A stretch of 64,000 bases of DNA from Sycobia sp. Sy_11 (lineage: Eukaryota > Arthropoda > Insecta > Hymenoptera > Epichrysomallidae). Of this stretch, positions 33,000 through 44,169 are shown piece after piece. The position numbers and the translations under genes were made by a program. The stretch covers positions 250,001 to 314,000 of the forward strand of contig JACCIC010000278.1 in NCBI GenBank assembly GCA_018907035.1. Reading direction: 5' to 3'. A model generated the notes under the pieces. The model did not search any database. It was given only the letters and a program-made list of their open reading frames with translations, and was not told the DNA's origin. The stretch's first letter is position 1, and each line of letters starts with the position of its first letter.

Positions 33000-33230
33000 T
33001 AAAATTAAAAATTATAATGATAGTCGGATTATTCTTGTGTAGAATCACCCCCGTAGACTAATCTGAAAATAAAAATATTAGCTAAAAAATTCTAGGTTAG
33101 TAAAGTGCAATCTTACTATCCCTACCACTCTTACCTAATTGAAGACGTATCCAACGTTTCGAGCTCGCTACAGCTCCTCATCATGGGCTAAATTAAACCT
33201 TATACTCTATTCTACATATACCCTATCCCT
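33000..33230 (-). repeat. Penelope pseudo-LTR unit 1
   Basis: Same order of blocks as unit 2 and as the 57-kb foldback: CCCCCGTAGACTAATCTGAA, TTAGCTAAAAAATTC, TAGTAAAGTGCA, CTTACCTAATTGAAGAC and the hammerhead-like core at 33144-33185. The palindrome at the left is mutated here (GATAGTCGGATTATT). Confidence 0.75.
33144..33185 (-). ncRNA. Hammerhead-ribozyme-like motif
   Basis: On the minus strand: ATGATGA, then GGAGCTGTAGCGAGCTC, then GAAA, CG, a short loop TTGGATA, CG, T and C. This follows the hammerhead order CUGANGA - stem II - GAAA - stem III - UH. Stem II can form GAGCU/AGCUC; stem III is a short CG/CG with the A-U closing pair before a C at the cleavage position. Departures: the first core C is A, and one extra G precedes stem II. 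Stem I is not obvious. Short stem III is typical of motifs in Penelope-like elements. Activity is doubtful for this copy. Confidence 0.55.
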
Positions 33231-33337
33231 ACTATCAAATTTAGTAAATTAAATATAAAATTTCTACACAAAATGTTGAAGACCAATCAATTTAATAAGG
33301 ACTGATAAATGTTATCTAATTTACTAGACTCAAACAT

Positions 33338-33600
33338 TTAATTGACATTCTTTTGATTCTTGGAAATGTGAATACTTACACGAGTTTCCTTTTTATACTT
33401 ACTATTAATATCATGCTCTAAAATATCCACAGTCACAAAATCAAAAGAATATAAAAACTTCAAACAGTGCTCCCTTAAACCGGAAGTAATATGTGAACTA
33501 CGAAAACTATTTTTATGTTCATAAATTCTCTTTATTAAATACTTGTCTGTCCAATGTAGCATTCATTGCAATCCATATAATTAATCTTTATCTTTGTAAT
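33338..33600 (-). pseudogene. GIY-YIG endonuclease domain of a Penelope-like element
   Basis: The domain nicks target DNA for integration in Penelope-like elements. In a frame starting above 33562 the minus strand reads DCNECYIGQTSKYLIKRIYE, HKNSFRSSHITSGLREHCLK, FLYSFDFVTVDILEHDINSK, YKKETRVSIHISKNQKNVN. Key family features are YIGQT, the RIYEHK segment (catalytic Arg), SFDFxxVxILEHDxNxxYK and ISKNQKNVN near the end. The reading is open for 74 codons after Met 33562 and then stops; a frame change separates it from YIG. SSKLDNIYQSLLN just past the stop is still family-like. Upstream reverse transcriptase is absent. Confidence 0.75.
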
Positions 33601-33654
33601 TATTACATAACTTACTTAAATTATTACTATTTTTAAAACTATTTTTTTCTTCCG

Positions 33655-34910
33655 CACGCGGAAACCAGTTGCAGATTGATGCTGCCTAATACTGTACGTG
33701 ACGCTCCAGCATCATAGCATCCTCTGATATGGAATTTACCAAGGCATACAGGGATTCATCAGCTGCTTTCCTCTGGTTTTATTGTGATATGGCCTGGTTC
33801 AAACATTCACTTTTTGGTGCACATTTCTAAGTCTCATGGATCTTCCTAAACTCTCCTGTAGCTGCGGAATTTGAGGAAACTTGCTTCGCCGATATCTTTC
33901 GCAAGGACCTTCATTAGTGATCATAAGTTTGGTGGTAGACGGTCGAATTTCTTTCGAACTTTCGTCGCGCTTGGGATTTCCCTAATAATTCCAACATTTG
34001 ATAGATATGCAACCTAAATCTCCACAATTATAACATATATTTTAGCGGGGGGTCTAACTTCCTGTTTATGCTGGAACCATGCTCATCCGGTGTTCACTCA
34101 TCGATTAGCCATGATCTACTGGTGCATGAACCTTGTTTGTCGGTGATTCCTTTTTTAACTAGTTCGTGTTCTTGTGACTGCTCCTCAATTGATGTGATGC
34201 TCGCATTACTTACCGAAGTTAACGTTGTCCTGATATTCACAATCAGCTTTTTGAAATAGCCTTCCAATCGACCAATAGCTTGAACTGTCTTGCCTGTAAA
34301 TCTTGTAAAGTAAAGTTTGCCTAGCTTTGCTAGAAGATTTAGTGACAGTCACATTTAGTTTCATTTTGCTTTAGAAAACCGAGTATGCAGCCTCTCGTCT
34401 GGTTACGGCTTCTTGTAGAGGTGGAGACTTCTATAGTATGATTTTTCCAATACTAATCATGCTTATCCTTAACAGCCTCCGCTAAATCCAAAGTCTTGCC
34501 TACGAACGTCTCAGAGTAAATCGGGACGTAGGTTCGTAGGGAGTCTATCTAGTCGATCGTCCATTCAACAGCCAATTTAGCAGCGTTCGATAATTTTTTG
34601 TTGTCTCATCCTTTCCTTGCGTACGCTCAATGGCTTCTTGTCGTTCACTTCATCTACTTCTGCAGTCGAGCCTCTTCTGGATTTGAGAACATTCTGGCTG
34701 GCGATTGTGACAATCAGCAAGTGGATCACAATTGGCTCATCTACACATAGCGTCTATCTGATGATTCAAAAATTCAAGTATCAGTGTTTCTACTCGGTAT
34801 TCCGCTATGCTCGGAAATCTATGTTAATATACATTCGATTTAGAAGTAAGTTTCCGGGCAGAAATCGCAAATTTGTAGTTAGGGCCACGGAGAGTCATAC
34901 TCGATGAGTT
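33655..34910 (-). pseudogene. Gypsy-like gag and protease fragment
   Basis: The minus strand contains a knuckle-like CYNCGDLGCISIKCWNY near 34040-33990 and an aspartic protease active site YDAGASRTVLGSIN at about 33718-33675 (Asp-Ala-Gly instead of Asp-Thr/Ser-Gly), ending at QLVS where Penelope sequence takes over. Upstream (34910-34100) the frames are broken but charged, as in gag. This Gypsy type differs from the other copies, whose protease reads Asp-Pro-Gly. Plus-strand open frames at 34068 and 34617 are shadows. Confidence 0.55.
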
Positions 34911-35418
34911 ACCGATTTCCGCCAGAAGTACCCCCACATTTTTCTTCAGGAGACTCATGACGCTGACTCAGTCTCAATCGTCGTAAGAAATCAAGAAACG
35001 TGGGAGACGCAGGAAGCCGGACCCTCGGTGTATCGTCACCCTTTCGCCGACAGACTCCAGAGTTACCACCGCCGTTACAGAGATCGATGCGATAAATGTG
35101 CATCGTGCGTCAAGCGTGGTATTCGCGTATTTGTTTCTCCCAGGCGAGGACGGCAGTCGGGAATGACATTTAAAATTTTATTCACTGTCGTTCATTTTTT
35201 CTCCTGACTTACAGGCCCGATTTCCAAAATGTGTGCGCGTGAATGTTTGTCTCCTTTTCAGGCCGGAGAAGCTTCCTAGTGGAGTTTGGGAGAGAGATGA
35301 AGTAATTACAATTAATAAAATGAGAGTTTAATAAATAAATTTTGATAGTATAGTTTCTGTTCGTGTGAGCGTGAATTTTATAGATACCAAATTTAACTTT
35401 GTAACCAACCATTGCATC

Positions 35419-35420
<2 letters not shown>
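34911..35420. other. Unassigned stretch
   Basis: Moderately GC-rich to 35170, then AT-rich. Minus-strand frames (35103-34909; 35412-35209) match nothing known to me. It may be the leader or LTR of the gag fragment to its left. Confidence 0.3.

Positions 35421-35455
<35 letters not shown>
35421..35455. repeat. (TA)n microsatellite
   Basis: TA run ending at CTTTAACGGGG. Confidence 0.95.
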
Positions 35456-35457
<2 letters not shown>

Positions 35458-36390
35458 TTTAACGGGGAAAACAAAGTTGAAAATTCACGGATGCTCGGCT
35501 AACCTCCGTAGTTCCGTAGGAGATTCATGGCGATATTACTGATGTCACATCGGAGCTTTTCACCTGTTCTCTCAGCATGCTCCTGCGTGCCAGTTCGTTG
35601 AAAAGAAAAAATTATTTATTAAAAAATATGAGAACCGAAGAGAGCATGCACTAAGCTCTCTTTAGGTGCTACAAATGTTTCTAGTGACGAATACACGTTC
35701 TTGTCTGGCAGATAAAAGTACGATCGCGGCTGCTGTGGTGGGTGACTGAATCGGTTATCGGGAAAAAGAAAACCTCGAAAGACTGAAACGCTAAGATGAC
35801 AAAACGTACAGATATAGCTTTTTGAATTTATTTATAGGGAATAAAAAATGTAAAAAAAAAGGACAGAAAATACAATCTGCGCGATCTATACGAGATTCCA
35901 GGTTTAGTCGGTGAACACGACAGTCAGACCATGTGTACGTTTAAGTATTCGGTACGCACTTTCTAATTCGGCCAGAATCGTCTGTCCATATATTAAAATA
36001 ACAGTTTTACCTGTTAAAACGAGTGTGAGCGCAGAGAAAATGGGCGGTTGGGGTCAAAGAAATTCCGTCAAAAAAAAGTTAACGCCGTCGACTATCGGCG
36101 CTGTGGCTGCCTATGTCTTTCACCATGACTCGCTGTGCACATATCGATATTGTCGGCTCTGGACTGAAGTGACTCTAGCTAAGTACTGCACTCTGACAGA
36201 GACACACCCAGCGAAACTGGCGAAAAACTTTGCTATGTTTTGACTGGCTACTTTTTTTCTTCGGACGAGAAAAAAGGCAGCTTCGTTTCCAGGCATTCCT
36301 CTGACGCTCTTTGCAACGTCAGAACGGCAACTCGTGTCTACATTTCGGCTTACGATGTAGCCACGAAATGGTCAACCACGCACCAGATTA
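35456..36390. other. CpG-containing block between two (TA)n tracts
   Basis: About 0.9 kb of higher GC than its surroundings, bounded on both sides by (TA)n. It holds a plus open frame of 110 residues (35911-36243) without known motif. It resembles the LTR-like blocks elsewhere in the window by composition and by its (TA)n borders, but shows no sequence match that I can see. Confidence 0.35.
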
Positions 36391-36395
36391 CTATA

Positions 36396-36418
<23 letters not shown>
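36391..36418. repeat. (TA)n microsatellite
   Basis: TA run followed by a T homopolymer. Confidence 0.95.
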
Positions 36419-36424
<6 letters not shown>

Positions 36425-36426
<2 letters not shown>

Positions 36427-36859
36427 TAACCGCATAAATCCAGTTACTCTTACCTTATAACGAAGTGTATGTATGTACGTACACGTGTGTGCGCGTTCAC
36501 CACGGCGCACACGGTGGATTCACCGGCTGCTGAAACGGGGAATCGGCAAACGGACAAATGAATGTTGCATGCGGTAGTAATTAAATAATAGGTTGCTCGA
36601 TTGTAATTAACACAATATTTATTACATCACTAATGCATCACTAATGCATGGGCTGATCACTCCGAGCAAATTCCGTGACGCGGAAGACGGGCACACGGCA
36701 TACAACAACGCGCGATCGTCTACCGGGAACGATAGGAGAACAACATAGCACTCGAGACGGGAATTTGCGCGGGGAAGACGGACGCGGATGCGCGCGCTAC
36801 ACAGCGACGGTGAGGGCCTGACGCTAACCTAATTCTCTTTAGTTTTTGGGAATGTTACA
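36425..36859 (-). repeat. Probable LTR of Gypsy copy 4
   Basis: CpG-rich block on the 3' side of the minus-strand Gypsy copy 4. On the minus strand it could start TGTAACATTCCC at 36859, like the TGTAACCG start of the LTRs at 49620 and 61135, and it has AATAAA near 36625. It contains a direct repeat CATCACTAATG at 36634-36655. It ends close to (TA)n. No polypurine tract was identified, so the call is tentative. Confidence 0.4.
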
Positions 36860-37199
36860 ATCTGTACTTAAAAATAAGAGGCTACTTGCCCGTCGGTGCT
36901 AGAAGCTGGAGCTGTGCGCTCTCGATGGCACGTGAGCGACGTCCTCGTAGCTTCTCAGTCTTCTTTTTTTTCTCTCTCTCGCTCGTATTGACCGTTTGGC
37001 GTCTTTGACCAGAAGCGTCTATTTTGCTTACAAAATTGGGGATCAGTGTGACTTTTAGTTAGAAGTTATCGAGGCTGGAATTGCTCTTTCTGCGTTGGCG
37101 GTATAGGTCGTCGACTGTGTCCCGTTGACGTTACTCATCGATGATCGCTATGGGGGCAGTCTTAAATTCAAATCTTTGGGGGCTGGTACTTGAAAAGGG

Positions 37200-37640
37200 T
37201 TAAATTTTTTTAACTTGGGATCTTTGTGACTGGCTAGAGGTTTTTCTCAGTATGTCGGGGTATGAGGGGATTCTTCGTTTCCACTGTCCTTTTCGCCGCC
37301 GGGGTTTTGGTACTTGGAAGTAATAATAATCTGTTCTCCACCTTGTGTGTTTTGAGTGCCTTGGGATTTGGGGTGATTGTTCCAACGGCACGTCTTTACC
37401 TTGTGACCGAGCGTGAGAAGGCACAGCGGTCGCCGCGGTATAAACGGACCTCACCGTCCTCTGGCCTACTCACATACACAATTCGGGCAGCTGGCTCCTT
37501 TGCGTGTTTATAGAGTTGTTCTCTTAACCGGGCTCTGAAGCCAAGCCCCCAGTGTTTGCCGTCGGTGTTCGCTGAACAACTTGTAATGGATTTGCGGTAA
37601 TTAGGAAGTAAGTGCCATTTTCCCATTGCAGGCATCGGTA
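37200..37640 (-). pseudogene. Polyprotein tail of Gypsy copy 4
   Basis: The minus strand reads MGKWHLLPNYRKSI, then HWGLGFRARLREQLYKHAKE and ARIVYVSRPEDGEVRLYRGD. The segment IVYVSRPEDGEVRLY corresponds to IVYVNTPEEGDVCLY of copy 2 (8758-8810), so it belongs to the C-terminal tail of this group. A second frame (37454-37200) continues with Pro/Arg/Lys-rich sequence. Function unknown. Confidence 0.5.
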
Positions 37641-37799
37641 ACTCTCGGGTGTTCCAAGCCTGTTAGGTCAGAAGCTTGTTTGACCTTATCCTGAGAGACC
37701 ATTGCTGTATTTTCGCCGCATCTCCCATATCTGCTCCATAAACTAAGGATGAGAGATATCTTACCCCGGCACACGAACGTGGACGTAAACAGTTGGTAT

Positions 37800-38519
37800 T
37801 TTAGCGCCGTAAATTTCTCGCGGAGTAAATACCTAAGGTACTCCTTCTCGATCATGTTGTAGTTCAATTCTACCGATGTTAATGTTCTGTTCGCGTAGGC
37901 GAGCGTAATTACTCACATCCGTTTGCAGAACATATAGCTTAAGTTAGATGGGGCGCGCAAGTACTGGCGCTTGCGTCAGCCAGATGTTGAGTTTGTCGAA
38001 AGCTTCCTGCTGCGCTTGTTCCCAGTGCCATTTGACGCACTTTTTGATTAATTTGGTCGGAGCAGCTTGATTTTTACCAGATCCTGGATGAATCGAATAC
38101 TACCGGACCATGCCTAAAAAGGCCTGTAAACGCTTCAGGTTGGTAATTCTCGGGTATTCGCTCACCGGGCGAATCTTATCCTGGTCGGTGTGCAAATCGT
38201 TCTCGTCTACTATATAGACCAGGTACTTGACTTTCGGGCAGCAGAATTTGGAGTTTTCTCTATTGATTTGTAAGCCGAACTCGTTGAGGCGGATGAGAAG
38301 TGTTTTAAGTTTACGAGTGTGCTGCGCCTTCATCCAAGTCTTCGTCGTGACAGTGATGTCGTCCGGTATTTGATGGCATACCTGATTCAAGTCAATCTTG
38401 GTCAAGTACCGCACGTCATGTAAATTATCTAGGAACACATCCATATTTGGCAGAGGATACGCGTCTCTCCTTGTGATGGCGTTGACTGCTCGGGAAGAAA
38501 TGTAGTTGAATCTTTCCAT
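37800..38519 (-). pseudogene. Gypsy reverse transcriptase and RNase H (copy 4, deleted)
   Basis: An open reading from 38519 gives ITRRDAYPLPNMDVFLDNLH, DVRYLTKIDLNQVCHQIPDD, then ITVTTKTWMKAQHTRKLKTL, LNEFGLQINRENSKFCCPKV and KYLVYIVDENDLHTDQDKIR. Between HQIP and ITVTTKT about 60 residues are absent, including the YMDD motif; what follows corresponds to the residues just after it. RNase H continues in other frames with YANRTLTSVELNYNMIEKEY (37900-37850). The reading stays open across the deletion, which is therefore in frame. Confidence 0.75.
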
Positions 38520-38589
38520 TCTTTTTAGGACTACTACCGGGCAGCTGCTGCATGAGTTTGCACTGAGTTTGGACAGTTTTTTGTCGTCA

Positions 38590-39960
38590 TATTTTGTTCG
38601 TCACAGTTATAACAGAATTGATGTTTTCTGTCAGGACACCTATCGGCCCAGTGTCCAGGCTGTTTACAGGTTCAGCAAGGCCTTGTATCTTCACCATGCT
38701 GTATGTCTTCATTATCTTGAGCGTTTCGTTGTGGCGAACGGTAATCGTCATAATCACGTCTATAATTGTCTCATGCAACTGGTGATTGCAGTCCATTGCG
38801 GTAGCTCTGGTTGTTCCAGATGTCCTGCTGTATTGATGACATGGGCGTGTACTCACTCCCGCCTCTGTTGTGGTTTGCGAATGATAGCCGCGATCTGGCG
38901 TTTATTTTCGACGCCTTCCATCATGGTCGTGGTAATTACGCTCCCTGGTTCGGTACCAAGGGGGACACTAACAGCTGAAATAGATTGGTGAATATCCGAG
39001 ATCTGAGGGTGATTGGCGTCTATTGCGTGAGGGTGATGGGCACTGATATCGAACTGATCGCGGTATCTGGGTGGCGTGTTTGTTCTTTCTTTCATTCGTC
39101 TTGGCAACAGGCTCCTGGTGTTTCACTGTGCCGGACTCTAGTTCTTCCTTGGTTTTTGTCGATCATGACGTTACCGTGATTCATCATTTTCATGTCTAGC
39201 TGATGTCGACACCGAAGGTTCTGTTATAGTGACTGTATTTTAGCTACCACTGGCTTTTTCGTTTTCGATGGTTGCTAGTCGGGCCCACTTGATCCTTCTC
39301 TCTGATGGTATGCAAGCTGTGGCGTTTAACATTCAATCCTCTGCCGGTGACAGTTCTTTGTAACGCTGTGTAAGTTCTTTCTTTCATTTAATCAGCTGCC
39401 TCATCAACTGGGGTTTGTGGATGGATTTCAAATCGTACCTGTCGATTTTATCCATATACGATCGGGGGAAGATTTCGATATATTCCATCGAGCTGTTGTT
39501 CCTCGATTAGCGCCGGTGTCATTTTTTCTATTTGAACGCGCATTTCTCTGAGCTAGGAATCGATAGGTTCTTTCGAACCTTGTGTTCGATCGCGCAGCTC
39601 TAGCCGTAAAGAGTAAACGATCGGCCGGAATAGACCTCGCAAGACTGCCTTGAATTCGTATCGGGAGCACTAATTCTTGTAAAGGGGCCTGGCCTATATC
39701 CGTGCTGATCTATTGCAAAGATATCCTGGCTACTCATCGTCTCTTCCAGCCGTACAATGAACACCTCTACGTCCTCTTGACGAACTTTCGTAAACTTTAG
39801 GCGCCACTATCGTAACAGCTGTCCGGTGCACGTTTCTTTGCGGTACCTGTTCTCAAGTGATCGATTTCAGGTTATCTGTCGGATTTCTGTGGGTGCTAGC
39901 AATGTTTCTGGTGATAGGATGGGCAAGCCCAAGTACGCTGTCTGTTACTGTTGTAGTATT
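38590..39960 (-). pseudogene. Gypsy gag (copy 4, broken)
   Basis: The nucleic-acid-binding end is clear: at about 38690-38600 the minus strand reads C, stop, TCKQPGHWADRCPDRKHQFC and YNCDEQN, a CCHC knuckle in which the usual Trp of CWTC is a TGA stop. A second Cys pair (CYNC) follows, as in copy 6. Upstream frames (39107-38853 and 39670-39428) are Arg- and Pro-rich, with IPADRLLFTARAARSNTRFE corresponding to a capsid-like part. Low-quality reading with several stops. Confidence 0.6.
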
Positions 39961-40019
39961 ACCGGAATTACAGGTAAATTCAGAAGTAATTACTCCTCTC
40001 AAGGGACCTAAACATTAAG

Positions 40020-41285
40020 GGGCGAGCGAGACTATGTCTAGAGTTGTGTAAAGTTTATGTCTAGACGTTGTTATTATCAAACATATTATAATAACAATAG
40101 AAATGGGTATATGAATGTTAAGACATATAAATAGAAATTAAAATAAAGGTTAATATATATTCAAAAATATCATATGTGTATACATGTAAGTGATTTTGTA
40201 TAAGACTTATATATTTGCTAATGAGGATGTTTACATCTGTTTTGAAACAGAACAAGCAATGCTGATTTCTTTTTAAGTATTATGAAAAGAAATACTTAGC
40301 GTTATCTAGAAAAGGTGTGTTTCCATTAGATTGTTGATTATTTGTTACGTCTCACAGGAGGTGTGAGAATGCATGACAATTACTTGCTCTGTTTCAACTA
40401 TATCATCTATAGCTTGTGCAGACTAGTGCTTATGATTTATACATATAACAAAATAATACACTAGATTACTGTATAATTACTCTACATTTAAAATGTATCT
40501 AATCCACGGGGGAGTCGTTACAAGGAGATTATTTAATGAATCTTGTGTCATTACTTATAATTATTTAAAATACTTATACATTTTTTTTATTGATAATGCA
40601 TATTGTAGAAAATACAAAACTTCAAATTATATCCTATTGTATAACGTTATACAATGTTAATTTTATATCTTGTAGTTATAATTGAAAAAACGTATAACTG
40701 TTAAAAATTAAAAAGCTAAATTTTTGGTTTATATTATTATTTATATTTTTAATATCTGAAACAATTAATGAATTTTCTCTTTCTACTCCTCTAATATTAT
40801 ATAAGCATAAATTATTAAAGATAAATTATTTAACCTAATTATGGAATAGCCATTTAAGCACAAAATCATAAGACTCAATTTGAAATTTCTATAATGACAG
40901 AAAAGAAAGATTGATTTTCTGCAGACTCAAAAATTCATCTGCATCTCTGGCAATAGCATTGCACAGTGATTAAAAACCATTCAACGACATACAGCAAAGA
41001 AGGTAAAATTTCAACATCAATGCTAATTAACAGCAATGGATAAATAACTAACATTTGGACATTGAGGAACTTTCAAAGCTGTTAAAAAAAAACAAAATGC
41101 ACTTTTTCTATGAAGTAATAAATAAATATTGTAGAAGAAATTAGTATCAAAAAAACTAATATAATATTGTAGAAGAAACTAATATCGAAAACTAATATAA
41201 AAAAAATAAAGCTATAAAAAAACAATCAAATAAATAAAATTTTCAATAATTAAAATATAGGATCATACCTAATAGATATAAGAGC
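40020..41285. other. AT-rich stretch, no gene seen
   Basis: About 1.3 kb without open frames of note. A repeated ATATTGTAGAAGAAA occurs near 41128 and 41163. No transposon motif recognised. Confidence 0.55.
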
Positions 41286-41289
41286 ACTG

Positions 41290-42892
41290 TTATGAAAATG
41301 TCGCCACTTCGATAGGGTTTATAGAAATCTACACCCTACATTCATCGGCAAAATTAACAGAGCAGACTTTACGACAATAAATGAGTTATAGGTCTTGGGC
41401 TAGTAGATTGAGCTCAAAAAAGAGCTCTTTTGTCGATATAAGGAATCACCAGCAGCAAAGAACTGGTTGGTGAGCAGCGCAGCCTGCCCCTTGTCTGGAC
41501 GAACGACAAGACTATCAAGACTAGCAGCCCTAGACGATAATCAGTCGAAGCGAGTAACGCTAATTGAACCGCTCACGTCAATACTGCCATCTAAAAGGCT
41601 ATATGACATAAGCTCATCGTCAACACGGCGAAGCAGAGACGAAAGTTAAAGATCAACGCCGAAACGTTCACAAGAAGTCTGAAGAGAAACTTCAAGGGAT
41701 ACGCGAAACCTCGATACCCGACGTTCCTCACCCAGATACCGTACATGAACACCTGCTCAGCCCCGAAAAAGATCAACAGGTGAGTCTCGATACAGGCCTA
41801 GAAGTCCTTCCCAACGAAAGATGACCCATACCATCACCAGCCCTCTCGTAACTATAATCCATTCCGAGAGAGCATCGATATTATGAATAATCGATATTAT
41901 GAACACCGATATTACCTCCGATCTCCCAGCAGGCAGCGTAACGACCGATACACGTATCATGACAGGACGCGTCACGAGACACTACGATCGCATACGGAAC
42001 GAGGATACCTTGGCCAAGATAACCGATCGTGCTGGATTTCCAGTGGACCAGGCTATTGGGCATATTCGAGGACGGTGTTACGACGGTCAACTGAACACGT
42101 TACGGACCGAATAAGGAAAATCTCGGGAAGGCCTAAGGGAAAAGGTCATTCGAGTCTACCTTACTATCTTACACATCGAGACTCCCCGAACAACTGACGA
42201 GTTAATCTAGGATGTCCAAAGATAACAGCCACTGTCGTTACTGGCTCTCGAAACGCAGCCCTGATACAGGAGGATTCGATACAATCGATTTTTCCTAAAC
42301 ATCGAACTATAAGACAATACGTTCTCGGCGCTAGTACACTCTGGGTTGTGCATGTCCTACATTGGACCACTCGCAAAAACGGCATTTATACCAGTGGTGA
42401 ACAAGAAATTTGCAAGAAATCGCCGCCATAGCAGTGGTAAATGGAGTTGCCAAGTTGGAGCAGCGAGAAAAGCACCGATTAAACCAACTGTTGAATCAGC
42501 TAATACCACAACAGACCGGGTGCCTCAGGCGGGCATAGATGTCCCAACATCCTACAGATGTACAAGGCCATAGACCCACAAATCAAAGCGTTCGCATACC
42601 GGACTAACTATTAATTGAGGCCCATGAAGAAGTCGACAGACTTCTTGCGGAAGGCATTATTGTACTTTGGGAAAGACTGTATAACAAATGTCCGGTGATC
42701 GAGTTGGAAAAGGACAGCAAGATTAAGTTCTGCATAGATTACAGGGCAATTAACCGGGTGACGAAGAAGGATGCATATCCTCTTCCTCACATGGACGATC
42801 TGTTGGATAGTTTGCGCGATGCTCGTTATCTTTCTACGATAGACTTGAGCCAGGCGTATCACCAGATTTCTTTAGACGACGACGGTATACCG
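41290..42892 (+). pseudogene. Gypsy gag, protease and start of reverse transcriptase (copy 5a)
   Basis: Plus-strand 5' half of a Gypsy element. Gag is Arg/Ser-rich (41467-42160) with a decayed knuckle CWISSGPGYWAYSRTVLRR at about 42029. The post-protease linker reads ARNRRHSSGKWSCQVGAARK in one frame and AAIAVVNGVAKLEQRE in another (42425-42470). Then AHEEVDRLLAEGIIVLWERL, LEKDSKIKFCIDYRAINRVT, KKDAYPLPHMDDLLDSLRDA and LSTIDLSQAYHQISLDDDGI. The coding sequence stops at about 42893, where leader-like sequence of copy 5b starts. The reverse transcriptase fragment (42695-42890) is one of the cleanest in the window. Confidence 0.75.
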
Positions 42893-43139
42893 GAAAATAA
42901 CTTTTTCTCGAGGAGTCTCCGGAGATTCACACTCACACATAATTTTCAATATTTTTCAATGAAAATTTAGGAAAATATTATTCAAATGATACATTATTAT
43001 ATGCAAATTTTGTGGGTAATCCGGCTGTATCTGTGTTACGAGAAAAAATTCTTAAAAACATGCCTGTTTTATACTTAATTAACCTTAGTCTACCTTAACT
43101 TAATTGTAAATAGGTATCTAGCATCTCGAAACCTATCTA

Positions 43140-43363
43140 AAGTTACGACGCGCTTCAGAGTGTATACCTCCTTAACGTACGATATCATCCTTGGTATAGA
43201 TATCCTCATTCTATTACAAATGGCGATTAATATCGCCAAGGCGAGCTGGCATACGCCTAGAAATATTGTAAGGCAATTTGTGATGCGTTTAAACAACGAG
43301 GTACTGGCAATCACTGCTCTAGTAGCAGTAAATGGGGTTGCCACGTTGAAGCAGAGACAGTGA
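43140..43363 (+). pseudogene. Gypsy protease C-terminal linker (copy 5b)
   Basis: Reads RFRVYTSLTYDIILGIDILI, then AINIAKASWHTPRNIVRQFV and ITALVAVNGVATLKQRQ, open for 67 codons from 43160. ILGIDIL is the protease flap-distal segment and WHTPRNIVR the start of the linker, both shared with copies 2 and 6. Confidence 0.65.
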
Positions 43364-43564
43364 TAGTAACAAAATCAGGTACTGAACCAACTGATACCAG
43401 GACAAACAGGGGCTCTCAGGCTTGAACAGATGCGCTCACATCATATAGACGTGCAAAGCCACCGACCTATTAAGCAGCGCCTCCGTCGCATACCGGGCAA
43501 ACTGTTAAAGCAGTCCCACGATAAAGTCGACAGACTTTTTGCCAAAGGCACTATTGAATCTTAA

Positions 43565-44160
43565 ATAGGTGACGAAGAAGGTTGCATTTCCTCTTCCTCA
43601 CATGGACGTCCTACTGGATAATCTGCGTAACGCTCGTTATTTTTCCAAGATTGACTTGTGCCAGGCGTATCACCAGATTCCGTTAGATGCTGCTATTAAG
43701 GAAACAACTGCCTTTGCGATCCCGTGGAAAGGACTGCGCAGTACACTCGAATTCCTTATGGGCCGACCAATACCCCAGGCAGCTTCCAGCGCGGCATGGA
43801 TGTTGTGTTCGGACCTCAGTGGCAACCACGCGTATTTGTCTACATGGATGATATTATTATCGCTACAAATATGTTTGAGGTATATAGTTAGCAACTAGAA
43901 GCGGTATTAGCCTGCCTTAATCAGGTTGGATTCCAAATTAACAGAGAAAAGTCTGAGTTTTGTTGCCCGGAGGTACGTTACCTGGGCTATATAGTAGACA
44001 AGGACGGACCGCGTATAGATCCACACAAGCTAAAACCCGTCAGGGAATATCCAATCTCCACAAATCTCAAATATTTGAGAACTTTTCTCGAGATGGTAGG
44101 GTAGTACGCCCGCTTTATAAAATCTTTAGCGGACATAAAGGCACTACTAAGATGGTACTG
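43565..44160 (+). pseudogene. Gypsy reverse transcriptase (copy 5b)
   Basis: The N-terminal part (43410-43565) is degraded. Then KVAFPLPHMDVLLDNLRNAR, YFSKIDLCQAYHQIPLDAAI, then ending in one frame; the next frame supplies GLTNTPGSFQRGMDVVFGPQ and VFVYMDDIIIATN, with the catalytic YMDD intact (43830-43860), and LNQVGFQINREKSEFCCPEV followed by RYLGYIVDKDGPR. A frame change at about 43750 and another near 43890 split the protein. Confidence 0.8.
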
Positions 44161-44169
44161 GGACCAATC

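Larger units (their letters stand above)
32560..33640 (-). mobile_element. Penelope-like retroelement, 3' end
   Basis: Reading the minus strand: a GIY-YIG endonuclease domain (33600-33338), then two tandem units of a repeat (33230-33000 and 32880-32566), each with a hammerhead-ribozyme-like core. Penelope-like elements are the retroelement class with a C-terminal GIY-YIG endonuclease, and they are known to carry hammerhead motifs in their tandem pseudo-LTRs, so domain plus repeat identify the class. The reverse transcriptase is missing: at about 33650 the element stops against a Gypsy gag-protease fragment. The palindrome GACAGTCAGACTGTC (32662-32676) and the outer end TTTACAGTCCAAT (near 32570) recur at 57426-57937. 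Confidence 0.75.
36860..39960 (-). mobile_element. Minus-strand Gypsy with large internal deletions (Gypsy copy 4)
   Basis: Gag (39960-38590) runs almost directly into reverse transcriptase (38519-38100): the whole protease is missing. Reverse transcriptase itself lacks the YMDD region, RNase H (38090-37800) is followed straight by the polyprotein tail (37640-37200), and the integrase is missing. Deletions at three points leave a compact, coding-dead element of the same group as copies 2, 3, 5 and 6. Its flanking 3' LTR is probably 36425-36859. Confidence 0.75.

Noticed and set aside
34617..34907. Plus-strand protein with hydrophobic segments
   Set aside because: Shadow of the minus-strand gag fragment; no motif of its own.
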